A DNA stretch of 6,574 bases from Chromatiales bacterium (GTDB lineage Bacteria; Pseudomonadota; Gammaproteobacteria; Chromatiales; Chromatiaceae). Below are positions 6,499-6,574 of this stretch, piece by piece (position 1 is the first letter of the stretch; the number at the start of each line of letters is the position of its first letter). Under the pieces are notes generated by a model. That model searched no databases, was not told where the DNA came from, and saw only the letters and a program-made list of their open reading frames with translations. Position numbers and translations under genes: made by a program. The DNA lies in the NCBI GenBank assembly GCA_024639625.1, contig JAHEIA010000183.1:1-6574 (forward strand). The letters are read 5' to 3'.

Positions 6499-6574
6499 GA
6501 TTTCTGGCGCAACCACATTTTTCGCTAGCACATGAAGCGGTTGCCTGCACTTTGCTGCTTGCTTTCCATTCTTC
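6499..6574. other. Unassigned sequence after the tRNA-Asn terminator
   Basis: No supported gene, RNA or promoter is visible in these last 76 bp. Because tRNA 3' ends are frequent integration sites, the stretch could be normal intergenic DNA or the edge of an inserted element; the window ends too soon to tell. Confidence 0.3.

Noticed and set aside
5025..6518. 497-codon minus-strand open frame across the aminotransferase and tRNA-Asn
   Set aside because: It includes the reverse translation of tRNA-Asn (GQARTADLVVNSHP...), a known source of spurious protein annotations, and is otherwise antisense to the aminotransferase.

Overview
The window is about 61% GC by eye and looks like the chromosome of a gammaproteobacterium. 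The protein sequences of ThrRS, UvrB and the aminotransferase, the CCA-encoding tRNA genes and the E. coli-type thrS leader all fit this. A purple-sulfur or Chromatiales-like lineage is only a guess. Everything recognisable is housekeeping. I see no insertion sequence, CRISPR array, phage gene or defence cassette.

Layout, left to right. (1) Positions 1-1182, minus strand: the first 394 codons of thrS (threonyl-tRNA synthetase), cut by the left window edge. (2) Positions 1183-1437: thrS promoter and leader. The leader holds a GC-rich hairpin, a U-rich linker and, just before the ribosome binding site, a 7-bp stem with a 7-nt loop that closely imitates the anticodon arm of a threonine tRNA (CGU anticodon). 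This looks like the translational operator through which ThrRS represses its own mRNA. (3) Positions 1438-1602, minus strand: a tRNA-Val(GAC) gene with its own promoter and terminator. (4) Positions 1696-1977, plus strand: a 93-residue membrane protein of unknown function. (5) Positions 2073-5035, minus strand: uvrB (excision repair) followed 5 bp later by an atypical short-chain dehydrogenase/reductase gene, probably one transcript. (6) A 103-bp divergent intergenic region. (7) Positions 5139-6323, plus strand: a class I PLP aminotransferase of the bacterial aspartate aminotransferase type. (8) Positions 6328-6498, plus strand: tRNA-Asn(GTT) with a clear promoter and terminator, followed by about 75 bp without a visible gene.

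The genes serve separate core tasks: tRNA charging and supply (thrS, tRNA-Val, tRNA-Asn), DNA repair (uvrB) and amino-acid metabolism (aminotransferase). The most interesting signal is RNA: the thrS leader reproduces the order of elements known from the E. coli thrS operator. The small membrane protein and the SDR protein lacking the usual catalytic residues are the two least explained genes. Several long antisense open frames, two of which run through the reverse complements of the tRNA genes, are artefacts of high GC content.
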